64,000 bases of DNA from Adiantum capillus-veneris (lineage: Eukaryota > Streptophyta > Polypodiopsida > Polypodiales > Pteridaceae): contig CM043959.1 of NCBI GenBank assembly GCA_014529385.2, positions 58,322,753 through 58,386,752 of the forward strand, read 5' to 3'. Below are positions 1-12,699 of the stretch, one piece after another; within the stretch, counting starts at the first letter, position 1; each line of letters begins with the position of its first letter. The translations under genes and the position numbers were made by a program. The notes under the pieces were generated by a model that saw only the letters and a program-made list of their open reading frames with translations, searched no databases and had not been told where the DNA came from.

Positions 1-559
1 CTGATGGATGTTGCAGTGTGCCCAATCATGGCTGCACAAGAACCACAATGACATCCCTCTTCTAAATATTGTGTGCCTTTAATGGCTGCACCTTTGCTTC
101 TAGTTAGAGTAGTCAAACATTCTCCTAGATATAAGCAAGGCTAATTGCACACCACACACTTGTAGTGTCTTGATAGAGTGAAGCTGGATCTACATTTTGA
201 CATCTTCCAATTGATTACACTCTTTGACTATTGCACATTGCCTCTAGTTTGAATAACCATCCCATGAGACCATGAAGGGGTTGTATGCGCGGAGTGAGAT
301 ATAGGAAACAACCTTAAGATGCAACAAAAGACCTATTTTTCACACTTCAAACACAAAAAAGCCCATTGCATGAACGTTTTTGTTTGAAGCTTTAAAAGTA
401 TTGTTGTATGATGACCTAAAACAAACAATGGGCATGGACAATAGTACTGGGAACATTGCAACAGTCCAACAATTAAGGACGACATCATTAAATCCTCAAA
501 AGAGCTCTTTCTTTTAATTTGACATTGAGGATTTAGGACATACACTCTATATAAGGATA

Positions 560-2250
560 GTATTAATGTAGTTCTTTAAAAAATTGAGGCTATCAAATCA
601 TAGTCAGTTTTTAGAAATCTACATGAGTTGACATCATTCCTTAGGTTATGCACTTATTATAGAAATATGTCTAAAAATTTGCATTTAAGCACATTATCTC
701 ACATTTCTTTTAAAGAAAATCACACCTTATGTTTGGACTAACTTGCATAATCGATCATTTAGAGCTTTGAAAGAGTCATTGAGAAAAGCATTTGTTTTAA
801 AACTATCCGATTTTTTTCGTCTATTGTTTGTCGTTGTAATGGATCCTAGTGCAAAAGGTATAGATATTGCACTTCTGTAAGATAATCATCCAATTACTTT
901 TGAAAGTTGCAAGTTTAAACTTTTTAAAACTAAGTACAACACTTATGATAAAGAACTCACAATTGTCGTACATGAACTTAAAATTTAGAGACATTATTTA
1001 ATGAGGTTTTATTATACCATTGAAATGGATCAACAACGCATCAAATATCTACTCTCTCAACCTTTAAAATTATATTAAGTGTACTTCTTTCATTCAAATA
1101 GCCTACTATTTAGTACCAACTAGAGAAAGAAACTATCATGGCTAATGCTTGAGTAAAACACCATGAAATTAATTTATCATTGAAAGTTCAACATTTCCAT
1201 CCATATCTGATAGATATGCACAAAATAAAGATTTTAAGAATACATGGTTGCACATGATCTAGCATGGTACACGTTCATTTTTAGAGTACACCATTCAAGA
1301 CCAATTTTTGTACTTCAAGCAAAGTCTTTGCGATACAAAACCATTTTGTCTCATGATCATTGAGGAAAATAAATCATTATATGTTGGTTACTGAGGAATT
1401 TCATAAATCATTGTATGTTGGTCATTGAGGTTTTGCTACTAGTTACCAAAATTTGTATCGTGATTTTTTTTTGGCCTACTATACACATTGATACGTCCTC
1501 TTACTGCACATAAGCATAATAAGATTTGGACAGTGATTGATCAATCTAGAAAACAAGCATATTTCATTCCATGTAGGAAAACACTCACTACACATCAAGC
1601 TGCACTCTTGTATTTGAAAATTATTTTCCACATCATGGTTTACCTAAATTCATGATTTCTCATTGAGATTCAAAGTTTTGTAGTGCATTTTGGACCACTC
1701 TTTTTTAAAATTTGGATAGTGCAATTGATTTTGCATTACATCTTGAATCTAATAGACAAACTAGAGAAACTAACTGTACACTCGTTAATTTGTTAAAAGG
1801 ACATGTGCACTCACAACACAAAAAAGTGAGATGATTTCTTATACATTTTGTAATTTTCATATAACAACACCACACATTCTACCATTGCAAATCACCTTTT
1901 GAAGTTGTGTATGGATATTGGCTTCCTACGCCAGCTTCTTGATTGTTTAGCTTTGTTGTGGCTATTGATGATTTTTCTTTTGATTTTCATTCCATTTATG
2001 CTAATGTTTTTGTTTCCATAAAACACTCATAAGAACTATACACTAAGCACGTAAAAAAACATTGCCATATCATGTTTCAAAGAAGGAGATTATGTTATAC
2101 TCAGAATTTAAAAGCATAGGATTTAAAGTGTTTATACTAAGTCTTATGTCTATTTGCTCCTCGCTTTTATGGACCATTTTGCATTTCACACGTCATCAAT
2201 AATATATTATTTAAACTTTCTCTTTGATGAACCACCATTACTTATTGACC
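560..2250 (+). pseudogene. Ty3/gypsy pol relic (RT end, RNase H, integrase)
   Basis: Conceptual translation with many stops and frameshifts still shows the order RT C-terminus, RNase H, integrase. Around 640-800 there is a sequence of the type LGL-YYR followed by a KLSDF-like strand. At 840-1075 come MDPSAKGIDIALL, ITFESCKFK, YDKELTIVVHEL and IKYLLSQ, which are landmarks of the gypsy RNase H domain. At 1530-1930 the integrase core is visible (TVIDQSRKQAYFIPC, HHGLPKFMIS, a decayed second-Asp region, and a PFEVVYG block). No LTR was found. No open frame exceeds about 70 codons, so this is an old dead copy. The assignment rests on motif order, not on an alignment. Confidence 0.75.
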
Positions 2251-2679
2251 AAGAAGAGATACTTGTCTACAATATTGTAGTAAATCATAAAAATTAATTT
2301 ATAACCTTCTAAAAGTATTTTTCTTCTTGATTTGGCCACTTAATTCCACAAAAAATAAAAACAGAATAAGTGAAATTGATTAAGTGCTTATGGACTATCC
2401 CGATCAAAGTCTTGGGACCAAAAGGAGAGAAGTTCATAAAAGAGCAAGGGTAATTGCTATTTAGTTATCTTATTCATAGGTACAGGTCAACTAGAGAAGC
2501 CTTGATCAAATATACGTAATAAACGAGTTGATCTAGAGCAATTATAGAAGTCTAAAAGTAAAAAGTAGTTGTGCTGAGTTCTAGTCATTAGAAAAACTCT
2601 CCAGACTCCAAGTATGAAGTATGGAAAACCTTAGGGTAAATTTCTAACTTGCCACAAAATGTTCAAATTTAGCAGGTTT

Positions 2680-3940
2680 TGGGAGTAGCTTGGTGGCACC
2701 TCCAAAGCATTGTGTTGAGGTTTTGCATAGAAGGTGAAACTTTTGAAATGTTTCTATGCATTCCAAAAGCCGGTCTGTCAATGGAGGGCAAGCTTACATG
2801 CTCAAGGTGAAGCTCCAAAGAGGTGGAAAGCTATGAGAATTGCTATTGTGAAGCAATTCCTTGCAAATGATACCAAAAAGTCCTCACGGAATGGACAAGC
2901 TTGAAGATGGCTCCATATGAGTCTATTCAAAAGTATGCGGATAAGTTTTGGGTGTTACATCTTAAAGACATTGTCTACAAGAAGATAGACTTTACATAAC
3001 AAAATGTACAATTTTCCACTGGCCTATCCAAGGAGATGAGTGAGTATGTCAACTCACAAAAACCTAAAACTATCTTGGCGATCATACATCACACTATGGT
3101 TGCCTTGAGGATTCATTTCCAACAAGGAGTAAGAAGGGCTCAAAGCCAATGGAAGCCAAGGAGCCAGCTAAGCCAAAGGGGAAGAAAATGCAATGCAAAA
3201 TTCTGTGTAAGGCTAATAACAACAACAACAATAAAGTAAAGACGAAGGAAAAAGGCTACAAAGGTAAAATAAAGTTTCGTCCAAAGAGGTTGAGCATTGT
3301 TGTGAAGAGAAAAAATGTTTCAAGTTTGAGTGAGGAGTAAGGTCATGCTTCCCAAGCATGTCCCAAAAGAAGTGAACGTAATAAACCTTTTAGAGCCACC
3401 ATGGTGGAAGCTCTAAAAGAGAAAGGCTATTCCAAAGGATCACCACTCTCTTATGCTTGGGGAAAAGTAAGAGAGCATGATGCTTTCCTATTTTTTGACC
3501 TTGGCTAGCTACTAAGCTACAAATTTATGACTTCGAGATGGGAGATGTTGAACAAGTAGATGGAGCTTTCAAAGGGCGAGAGGCCTCAGTCACTCCATTG
3601 ATGGGGAAGCTAAGGTTCCATGTGCAAAACTATGTCGAGAAGGAAGATTTCTTCATCTCTCCACTCAAACATGAAGATGTTATCCTAGGTGTTGGCACCA
3701 TGGTTTGATTGCATGGCTACCACTATGAAGTTTCATGAAAGAAAAGTCTTCTTCCTATAGAGTGAAGGATGTTGTACTTGATGTAAATAGTGGGGGCAAC
3801 ACTATACCACTTGTAAATGACTCAATTTTTGGACAAAGTGATGAAAAGCTCTCTTTCTTGTTACATGGGTTTTGTCATTTTGGCATACATCACGTACATC
3901 TGCATAAAAAATACACTAATCTGTAGTATTTTCAAAAACC
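2680..3940 (+). pseudogene. Ty3/gypsy gag and aspartic protease relic
   Basis: Reading through frameshifts gives a gag-like stretch (MAPYESIQKYADKFW near 2905, then FSTGLSKEMSEYV), a Lys-rich segment and a decayed CCHC knuckle near 3310-3365 (CFKF, then GHASQACPKR). From about 3470 a retropepsin region follows: HDAFLFFDLG, where DLG replaces the usual DSG, then a block ending in VILGVG and RVKDVVLDVNSGG at 3750-3800. The gag-protease lies downstream of the pol relic at 560-2250, which is the wrong order for one element. They are therefore remains of two insertions or of a rearranged one. Confidence 0.65.
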
Positions 3941-5433
3941 CCCATAGGGTGTACATTTGCCTCATTGGAATTTACATTCAAGTTTTCACCATTAAAAAGA
4001 GGCAGTAAACTGCATAAATGTCCTTTGAGCGTACATTGCTGTCTCTAGTACAAAAGCTGAACAGAATCTTTCACAAACACATCTCCTCCATGAAACCAAG
4101 ATACATTTTGTTTGTAGATGGTATAACTCCCTAGAATGAATGGGCGTATATACAATGCGTGCAGGAAAAAAACCTCTTAGTGAGGGTACGGTAACATTTT
4201 TGGCTCTCCTGATCCTATCACACACGCTGTCAAGTGCCCAAGTTGGCCAAGCAATCTCTCTCTCTCTCTCTCTCTCATGGAATGTCAAGCGGAGGCCATC
4301 ATGCTCAAGCACTTGGCTATGGATGCAAATCCAAGCAAGTGAAAGCTTCTCCTTCTTCATATCTACTACTCTATTATGCTAAGCTATGCTAAGAGATTGC
4401 CCTTAAGTAAGCGTATAGGGAATACACCTTTTCTTGCTTGAAAAATAGTTCCTTCATCCTCATCTACCTCTTACCCCGCAGTTCTTTCTCCCGTTGGGGT
4501 GTTTAGGGCTTTAGAAGGAGGGTTATACCATGGAATTTTGAAGAACACCATCTTCTTGGTTCAAGAAAATCTCCGTAAGAGCACAAGTTATGTTGTAATT
4601 AAAGCTCTCTTCGTGAGAGAATTATAATGCAAAGACATTTTGGAGGGGGGACCGGCTCCAAGCAAATCCGGTCCTCATCAAGTTGTGAATCTTAATTTGT
4701 GGTATTCTCTTTGAATTATGTGCATGATTTTAGTGTTCCAATGTGTAATTGTATAAAGAAATCTACTCAACACAACGTATAGTCTTCTCTTGTGTTTCTC
4801 TTTAAAAAATTATCCTTTCATATGTCAAAGTTTTGTTAAATCTAAGGAAAGAATTAGATTCTCTAACAAACCACCACTAGTCGCACTTGCAAAGTTTACA
4901 ATAGATATTCTTGACATTTAAAGTTTAGCATGGAGAAGATGCCTATGGGAGATGCATGACAATTTCTTTCAAGATTTTTTCGACCTTCTCTCTATCTTTC
5001 ATCATTCATTGCCACTTAATCTTCTCTTATGAGGAATTGAGAACAATTGCTATCCGTGATAGGAGAAATGTTGTGATTTTGTCCGCCCTCTCAAGTGATT
5101 GACCTTAGGCACCTAGAGGTCTGGTCAGGTATCATCATTTGAATGGGAATAACTGGACTTGTTTGTCTTGCTTGTTGTTCTTGTGATCAGTGGTTTAACT
5201 AAACTATGGATGAATGAATTGTAAAATGGAGCTGAAGAAGGTTTTCTAAGTACTCTTACATTTTGTTATAGTTGCTTTCATGGCCGCCACACAGTAATTT
5301 AGTTTGTACATAGTTTAGCCTTGAATAAGTTAGTTTAGAAACATTGCTCATGGGACGAACCTCTTGTAGATAAGTGGATGAGAATGGCATGATTGTAAAG
5401 AGAGGCCTAAAATTGACACAAGTTACTTTAATA

Positions 5434-5575
5434 AAATTATCAAATACCCAAGTGTAAAGATAATTGTGCCGTGCACTTTGGGGGCTAAAATTAGGCCATT
5501 GTTGAAATTATCAAATACCCAAGTGCAAAGATAATTTTGTCGTGCACTTTGGGGGCTAAGATTAGGCCATTATTG
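5434..5575. repeat. 71-bp tandem duplication
   Basis: Two adjacent 71-bp units (5434-5504 and 5505-5575) share nearly all positions, including CACTTTGGGGGCTAA followed by TTAGGCCATT. A (CT)n tract begins seven bases after the second unit. Confidence 0.85.
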
Positions 5576-5680
5576 TGCAGACTCTCTCTCTCTCTCTCTC
5601 TAGTCTATGTGTTTAAGCTATTGATCTTGTTTACATCATTTTAATTATTCTTATCCCAATATTCTACCATAGTTGATCAA

Positions 5681-5950
5681 TTGTGTGTCTTGCATGTCTA
5701 CATTTGATTTGGATAGCTTGAAAGGTGGTGTTTACTCCCCTCAATCCGACAATAGGTAGTGATGAAACTCTTGTTCAAATATGTTGATGAATAGCTAGAA
5801 CCAATTTCTTATCCAATATTTTGTCATTTTGTGTCTAGCATGTCTACATCTGATTTGGAGAGCTTGAATAATTGTGTTTCCTCCCCTCAATCCAACAACA
5901 AGTGCTGATGAAATTTCTGTTAAAAGATTTTGATGAATACATAGAACTTG
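5681..5950. repeat. Diverged direct duplication, about 147-bp offset
   Basis: 5681-5802 and 5828-5950 align over about 120 bp with substitutions and short indels. Shared blocks include GCATGTCTACAT, TGATTTGGA, CTCCCCTCAATCC and TTGATGAATA. It lies directly after the 71-bp duplication and looks older. Confidence 0.75.
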
Positions 5951-7286
5951 TTGCATACACTAATTTCTTTTTACTCATGTTAAGTCCTCTCAATGATAAA
6001 ATGCATGTGCTCATGATGGAGACTAGTTGCATTATGAGATGCAAACTTACCATCTTTGCGGGCATCACATTTTTGGATGTCAATTTTACCAGCATTTACC
6101 CATCCTTCACATCATGTGCACCTGAAACTTTTTTCTTGGGAGACATAGCCAATACTTCTCATTTTGTTATGGACTTCCAAGGGGATCAAGGATTGCTTCG
6201 ATGGAAGCATTCACAAGCTTTTGTTTCTACCTACTATGCCTTATTGTAGAAAGGTTTTCTTCAGCCTCTATATTTCAAGGCAAACTAACCCAATGGCTAG
6301 GATTTTATAGAGGCGAATTGATGCTACAATCATGCTTGTGTAAGCATTTCATCCTATGAATGTTTGTCAGCTACTTTTATGCTCCTGACTTTGTTCTTTC
6401 TTCCTTGTGAATTGTGTCTTCAATCTTTGCGGTTCTTTTTTTGTGATTTGTATGTTTGGTTGCACTTAGGCAACATAAGTATATGTTTATAATTTCGAAC
6501 AAGTATAGAAAATTTACAAGCAAAATTTTATCGTTGGTCATATACTAGTTTGTAATTATAGCTTCAACTTGTTTGCACTTTGTACCCATTTGCATAAGCT
6601 TGGAGAATTTACAAGTGTGAAATTCTATCTTTGTTCATTTGGTGGTCTTAACAAAGGGTCGTGCTTTTGTGCACTTTGTCTCCACATGCAACCCATGAAT
6701 TCAAAACCCTATGATGAAGTTATCTTCTCTAGGTAAGTAAATTGGATTCCATCTTTATTAAAAACATTATGGCAACTACTACTTGCTCTATGCCCTTACT
6801 ATTATATAGAATCTCCAAAGATTCGGCCAAACGTTGCGCTTGGGGCAGCATATACACAAAGCTCATAGCACGCAAAAGCAGATTCGAACCTGTCCATGCA
6901 AGGCGGGGGACTTTTTTTGCACTAATCGCTACAACTATGTTGCGTCGTTGATCTCGTCAGGAGCCTTGATATGTAAAAAAGTGCTACGCTCTGTGCCATT
7001 CAACCTCGCACCCTGCTTTTACTCCTGCAGCTCTTGCCTCTCCCACTAGAGTAGAATGCACAAAAGTTTTTGAGGTGCTTGCATTGAAAGGAATCTGCAT
7101 AAGTCGTTCAATTTTGAAATCATTACTTTTAGTGAGAATCTCACAAGATTCACTTTTGAGTTTTCATTAAAGACAAGTCTTGTTGAAGAGCTAAGTGCAA
7201 GAAATGAGGGGAGTGGGATCAGTTGCCAAGGAAGTAGGAGGGGATATATTTCTCTGACGGTAGTGTGCAAGCGAAAGTAGAGTTGC

Positions 7287-7290
<4 letters not shown>

Positions 7291-7366
<76 letters not shown>
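7291..7366. repeat. Compound (TC)n(AC)n microsatellite
   Basis: About 48 bp of TC repeat passes directly into about 28 bp of AC repeat. It precedes the repeat block and LINE ORF1 relic at 7480-8675. Confidence 0.95.
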
Positions 7367-7370
<4 letters not shown>

Positions 7371-7479
7371 CTAGCGTGCCCTAGCTCACTCTCCCTTGCG
7401 TTTCCACAGTCCCCCCCTGGGCGAGGGGCAGCCCTCTGGGGGGGGTTAGCGCTAAGCTTCACCCTGATTCACAACCAGT

Positions 7480-7942
7480 TTCGGCCTGCCGACCTCAGCC
7501 AGCCATGTTCTCCTCTTCGACTCAGAGACAGTTTCGGCTTGCGGACCTCAAGTAGCCCCATTCTCCTCTTCGATTCACAGCAGGTTCGGGCCGACCTCGA
7601 GAAGCTCTGCCTGCTGACCTCAAGAAGCCTTGCACTCCTCTTTGATTCACAAATGCGAGTTCTGACCTGCTGACCTCAAGAAACGACTTGATCATTTGGT
7701 TTCGACCTACCTCAAGAAGGAGCATTTTCAACCTGCCGACCTCAAAAATCAAACGCTCTGGTTTCCCGGAGCATTTGAGTTTGATTTTGAGCATTTGAGA
7801 TTGCATTTGATTTTTGCGACAGTGACCAAATAGCATTTGATTTTTGCTCTGGTCCTAAGATAGTGAGCATTTGAGGGTTTGTTTTTGCTCTGGTTCCTCC
7901 CACAGTGAGCATTTGAGCATTGATTTTGGGCATTTGGAAAGA
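7480..7942 (+). repeat. Degenerate tandem repeats ahead of a LINE ORF1 relic
   Basis: Two adjoining families are visible. From 7480 to 7745, units of roughly 50-70 bp recur, each with GACCTCAAG and TCCTCTTYGATTCA. From 7750 to 7940, GAGCATTTGAG recurs with variants of TTTGATTTTTGCTCTGG. The block ends at the start of the ORF1-like reading frame, so it may be the 5' UTR of that LINE. That role is inference. Confidence 0.6.
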
Positions 7943-8675
7943 ATGTTCTCACCAAAGTCACCTTCAGCAAGTGAGAAGATGGCGACCAACATCCCAAAAA
8001 CACCGGGGAGAGCACGGGCCAGCTTTGTCGCTGTCCTAGCATCCCCGAGCAAGACAGATCGCATTGGACAATTGCGAGCTGCCCGCGACACGGTCATGGA
8101 GAAAACATGACCTCAAAGCGCGTCTTAGCACTCTCGAGGCACGATTTGATTCCATGCTCGGCCTCACAACAGACAAGGTGAAGGAAATCGAAAAAAAAAA
8201 GTCATTCAAGCTCACATGATCGCATTCGTCAAAGTGGAAACTTGTGTGAAGACAGAACTGCGGGAACGTCAGCTTCAAGAAGAGAATGCCCTCAAGCTTT
8301 GCATTGGAGAGCTGCCCCAAGCATGGGACGAGTGTAAACAAGACTTCAACAAATTAATTGACCTCCTCAATGAGACTCTTAAATCGGTCCACGTCGACTA
8401 CGATGATGTAGAATGTATCGTCAACAAGTTCAACACCAAGTGCACACCTAGTGGACATGCCATTCTTCAGTTCAAAGACAAGGAGGAACGACTCTGACTA
8501 CTCCAGCAATTGCGTCTCCTTAAAGACACTAGGTTTTGGATCATCGAAGAACTTACCCCGACACAAGTCGAGCACAAAGGATAAGAGCTTAAAAAAGTGT
8601 GTGAAGCACGAGCCAAAGGCAAGTAGGCAGTATACCGCGGAGGGAAGGCTATCATCCAGGAGTTTTGAACTCCTA
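7943..8675 (+). pseudogene. LINE ORF1 relic (nucleic-acid-binding protein)
   Basis: An initial reading starting MATNIPKTPGRARAS at 7978 is broken by frameshifts. From 8216 one frame runs through a charged, helix-prone segment into DVECIVNKFN, then SGHAILQFKDKEER, a TGA at 8495, RLLKDTRFWIIEELTPTQ, another stop, ELKKVCEARAKGK, a third stop, and AVYRGGKAIIQEF. The pattern of a FKDKEER strand, an EELTPTQ-type block and an ARAKGK...GGK segment is typical of the C-terminal domain of non-LTR ORF1 proteins. The same layout recurs in the ORF1 at 53332-54218. No ORF2 follows. Confidence 0.65.
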
Positions 8676-8850
8676 AATCGGCCCATGCCCCATAGGACCC
8701 CCATTAGGCTTTGCTTTTTCTTTTGATGGACCCTCAATCCCTAACTGATATGTATCGATTGCTCTGACTTAGAAGAAGTGGTTATAATGTTTTGCTTTTG
8801 GTCCCATGGGTCATATTTGACCTCCATGGATGATAATTCAATCTATCTAT

Positions 8851-8853
<3 letters not shown>

Positions 8854-8884
<31 letters not shown>
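8854..8884. repeat. (CT)n microsatellite
   Basis: About 15 uninterrupted CT units. Confidence 0.9.
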
Positions 8885-8887
<3 letters not shown>

Positions 8888-9062
8888 CCAAGTCAAGGTG
8901 TGCAAGCGGTGTTTGAGTGTGTTTTTTTCGTCTGTGATGGATCAAGGAGACCCAGGGCATATACTTGTTTTGATTCACTCGCGTGGGATTGCAGTTAAGT
9001 TCTGCATTGCCTTGCGGAGAGGAGATGGGACGTACAAAAGTGAAATAAAGTAAGAGAAAGAG

Positions 9063-9170
9063 ATATGGTGTCTCTGCTACTACTGGTGAACACATGAGTT
9101 AGCTGAGAGAGACATGGTCTGCTTCTGCTGTCGTTGAACGCAGGATTGAGCTGAGAGAGACATGGTCTGT
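9063..9170. repeat. About 52-bp tandem duplication
   Basis: The block AGCTGAGAGAGACATGGTCT occurs twice about 50 bp apart (near 9099 and 9151) with similar flanks (TGAACRCA before it). This indicates a short tandem duplication. Confidence 0.7.
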
Positions 9171-9280
9171 CTCATCGCAAAGAGAAAGAGATAGGAATAG
9201 ACACAAATGCTTCGTGCGAAGGCCCAAAGAGATATATATGGAGGGAGAAATATTTGACTCCACGTCTGTAACTAGATATA

Positions 9281-9282
<2 letters not shown>

Positions 9283-9319
<37 letters not shown>
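9283..9319. repeat. (TC)n microsatellite
   Basis: About 18 TC units. Confidence 0.9.
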
Positions 9320-9322
<3 letters not shown>

Positions 9323-9496
9323 CGATTCACCGCCAAAGAATGGGCGAGTTTGGGCATTAGAGCATGAAGATCAGTTGGATGCGAAAGTTATGCCTCATCG
9401 CCTTTTATTGTTGTTGTTGTATGCCACCCTGTTGTGCATGCAAAGGTTTGCCTTGTTGGTGGAAAATCAAGAAAGATGGTGGCTTGGCCTACAACT

Positions 9497-9499
<3 letters not shown>

Positions 9500-9585
<86 letters not shown>
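9500..9585. repeat. Compound (GT)n(GA)n microsatellite
   Basis: About 28 bp of GT followed by about 58 bp of GA. The open frames crossing it (for example 9375-9773) are repeat-driven and have no recognisable domain. Confidence 0.95.
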
Positions 9586-9586
<1 letters not shown>

Positions 9587-9779
9587 AACCATGGTGTGCA
9601 CAATCAAAGACAAAGGGAGCCATGCCATGGTCCGCACGAGAGGGAGACAAGCCTACTGCCATGGCAAGGGAAGGAAAAGGGTGGAAGCCCTCTGTGGGTG
9701 GAGAGGAGGCGATGCTTGCTTTGTAGACACAATGATGGCTATGTGCAAGGATACTTTTGTCATTGAATTCTGAGATTCC

Positions 9780-11600
9780 TAGGGAATCTCAAGGAGAAAT
9801 TAATAGGTTGTAGATGAACTAGACTGACTAGGAGTAAGTTTGAGAAGGGAACAATTGGCAAAGTGTAAGGAAGTTCTACATGATGCTTAAGGAAAGTTTC
9901 AGTGTAAGATCTCTTACAAATACAATCCCAAGTTAGTCAAGTTCAAGGAAAAGTACTACAAGCTTAAAGAGAATAGGAAACAAGGTACTCATGCTAAGAA
10001 TAGAGTCACGCTATGCACTAAGGAAATTAGTGAGATTATGAAAATTTTATTATGTACGAATCTCACTCACTCAATTTTGTTTTAGCACAATAAAGGGAAC
10101 ATGTTCCAAATTTTTCATAATCCTCCTAATACTCAAATTTTTGTGAGTATCAACTCTCCTTTTGCAAGACCAAACAAATGCAAATTCAGAGGGCTCTTCC
10201 TCTTTCTAGTTTGAAGGAGTGAGATGTGGAAAAGTGTGAAGGAAGCACTTTTTAAAGAAAGAGAACGTGGTGCAAACTAGCTATTTTCCAAAATCCAAAA
10301 CGAAAGGGGACACCTATTATTCTTAAATTCACTAATACCACATAACATTGCGAGACCCGGCTCTAAGACTCGCTCGTGAAAAGGCATGAAGGGCTTTGTG
10401 TATGCATAATAGTAAACCTTTGGAGGATTGCATCTTCTTGAAGCAGATGAAGCCCTTTGTTATGAGTGGCAGCCTCAATTTTCTCTACCCTCTTGGAAGA
10501 GAAGCTTGATCATATAAATCATTGGGTTGAGACAAAGATGCATTCATGCTTCAAAGTGATTTGTGCATGCTATGAAAAGCCTATTTCATGCTCTTTTACG
10601 TTCTACTTGCGATTCGACATACTTAAGTCATAAGCCAAGATTAATGTAGAACAAGTAATAAAATCACAAGGCGTGCCCATGGGAAGGTGTATCTAAGAAG
10701 AAAACCATCATGTTTTGGGCTACTTGGTTGATTTTATAGGATTCATGTGATATAAATCTCCCTCAACCCTATGCCTCAAGTACACCTTAATTTTATGGAA
10801 CATAGCTTATGATAAAATTGTCCTTTTGTTGGGCTTGGTTTTATAAGTGACTTCCCTAAGTTTGATCTTCGTTACAAGGGCAAGTCCCAAGGAATCTCTA
10901 GATGTTCCTTGAAATATCACCATATATGGCAAGGCATCCAATGTGTAATCGATGAAACATGTTATTGACTTAAGACATTTCTCTTGTACACGGTCGAATG
11001 ATTATTGAGAATTGTAGCAAACCCTAATGACACATCAATCGATTGCACAAGTGATCACTTGATACAATCTACTCCCTCGTTGCAAATCATGTAGACTAAA
11101 CTCAATTATCTCATGAGCTGGGATTGTAGGCAAATTAGGAGCAATCGTTATTGATCAACATATCACAAAGACTTTAGCCATTTATTTCTATTTACGTAAT
11201 ATATTGCATACCTTGTATACACAATTGGATACTTACTTGAGTCCTAATTTGGCGCAATCATCACAACGTGGAAAATAATGATTCACATGAAGGCATTAAC
11301 AATGAATCACCTTGCTAGGATAGCATATAACTTCCATTTGTGTATTTCTACCCAAATTGAAAAGCAATAATCAGCAACTAGCAAGCTACCCAAAGTTCCT
11401 TGTGAGTTGAATTGTAGAGGAAACCTGTTTTTTTTTTTCAAGAGCACAAACTAAGGGCTTGGATATTTCTTTTTCAACTAGACTTGTGATAGCATGTCAA
11501 CCTATGAGTGTGAGACATGAATTCCCTTTGAGACATTAGCCAACACGAAATGGTAGCTTGTTGGGAAGATGTGACTTGAAAGGTTGATGCCATATGACAA
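9780..11600. other. Unassigned sequence
   Basis: No ORF of useful length and no recognisable domain or RNA gene was seen on either strand. It may be decayed transposon sequence, but I could not place it. Confidence 0.5.
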
Positions 11601-11601
11601 C

Positions 11602-11612
11602 GAGAGAGAGAG

Positions 11613-11666
<54 letters not shown>
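11602..11666. repeat. (GA)n microsatellite
   Basis: About 65 bp of GA repeat with one ACACAG interruption near the start. Confidence 0.9.
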
Positions 11667-11668
<2 letters not shown>

Positions 11669-12078
11669 CTACAAATAATATGTAATCCCTTGCCCTCAAT
11701 AGGCACCAGGACTCCTCACATCCAACCCACACTATACCTCATTTACAAATGGAGGAAGAAGAAGAAGAAGAAGAGAGCTTTAACGTCGTAAGAAACTATC
11801 CCACGAGACCTTAAAGATGTAGCCGACGAGGAGAGAGAAAGAGGCTTGCCTAGTACCTACCCTCACAATACCCCACAATAGATGAAGAGATCTAGGCACT
11901 GACTTCACACGTTACCAACTAGGCACATAGGTGCAATCCTTCATTGCAATGGAGATAATCATCTCAAAATTCTCGAACGCATTGATGTGTTGCTCCAGCT
12001 TTATCACAAATCTCTTGAATTCCCAAATGCATTGATGTGTTTCTCTAGCTCCAACTTTGTTGCAAAAGTGTGTAGCAA

Positions 12079-12080
<2 letters not shown>

Positions 12081-12119
<39 letters not shown>

Positions 12120-12129
12120 GGGCGGGGGG
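12081..12129. repeat. (GA)n followed by a poly-G tract
   Basis: GA repeat to 12109, then about 20 bases almost entirely G with one C. This is G-quadruplex-prone. A further short GA tract lies at 12241-12260. Confidence 0.9.
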
Positions 12130-12631
12130 ACATCGTGTGGGGAGGGATAAAACGAGTTTAGTTGTCACAACTGTGGATGTGGAGAGAAAGAGAAAGAAAA
12201 CCTCCATACACTTCTTTCTCATGGATCATACAGAATGAGGAGAGAGAGAGAGAGAGAGAGTCTCACGAATCCAATTGCATGATAAAACCTGAAATCTAGG
12301 GTTTCAAGTAAATGGTTCAATAGCAGTTGCCCTTACCACCAACCAAATCCTCTAATTTTGATGGGCCCTCCCATTAGCTCGAATTTGAGAACACTCCGAT
12401 AATCGCACACTTTGATAATTATCATTCATCAGTGAATGCTTATGATTATCACCTTGTGGCATGGCAGTATATCCTTTTGAAAGCCATGCATCATAGAGCC
12501 TACATGCACCCCATTGCTGTAAAAAACAAATATATCTCGAAGCCAGATCTTGCCACACAATGTATTTGCAACCATCGTCAGCTGTATCTTTTAACTGGAG
12601 CGAAGAGGGAGGAAAAGGCGGAGAAAGCCCC

Positions 12632-12636
<5 letters not shown>

Positions 12637-12692
<56 letters not shown>
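12637..12692. repeat. (AG)n microsatellite
   Basis: About 28 AG units. Overlapping ORFs on both strands are created by the repeat. Confidence 0.9.
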
Positions 12693-12695
<3 letters not shown>

Positions 12696-12699
12696 GTGA

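Larger units (their letters stand above)
3941..7290. other. Unassigned AT-rich sequence
   Basis: No gene or domain was recognised. Open frames up to 125 codons (for example 5872-6249 on the + strand) have no recognisable motif and look like chance ORFs. (CT)n tracts lie at 4255-4278 and 5582-5602. Two tandem duplications are listed separately. Confidence 0.5.

Noticed and set aside
4140-4382. ORF pair on opposite strands at 3992-4382
   Set aside because: Mutual shadows spanning a (CT)n tract, with no motif and no related copy in the window.
5872-6249. 125-codon + strand ORF as a possible gene
   Set aside because: No recognisable domain, no start or splice support, and it begins in a duplicated non-coding repeat.
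9375-9773. 132-codon + strand ORF and overlapping ORFs across (GT)n(GA)n
   Set aside because: Length is due to the dinucleotide arrays, which are open in several frames. The flanks show no domain and no splice context.
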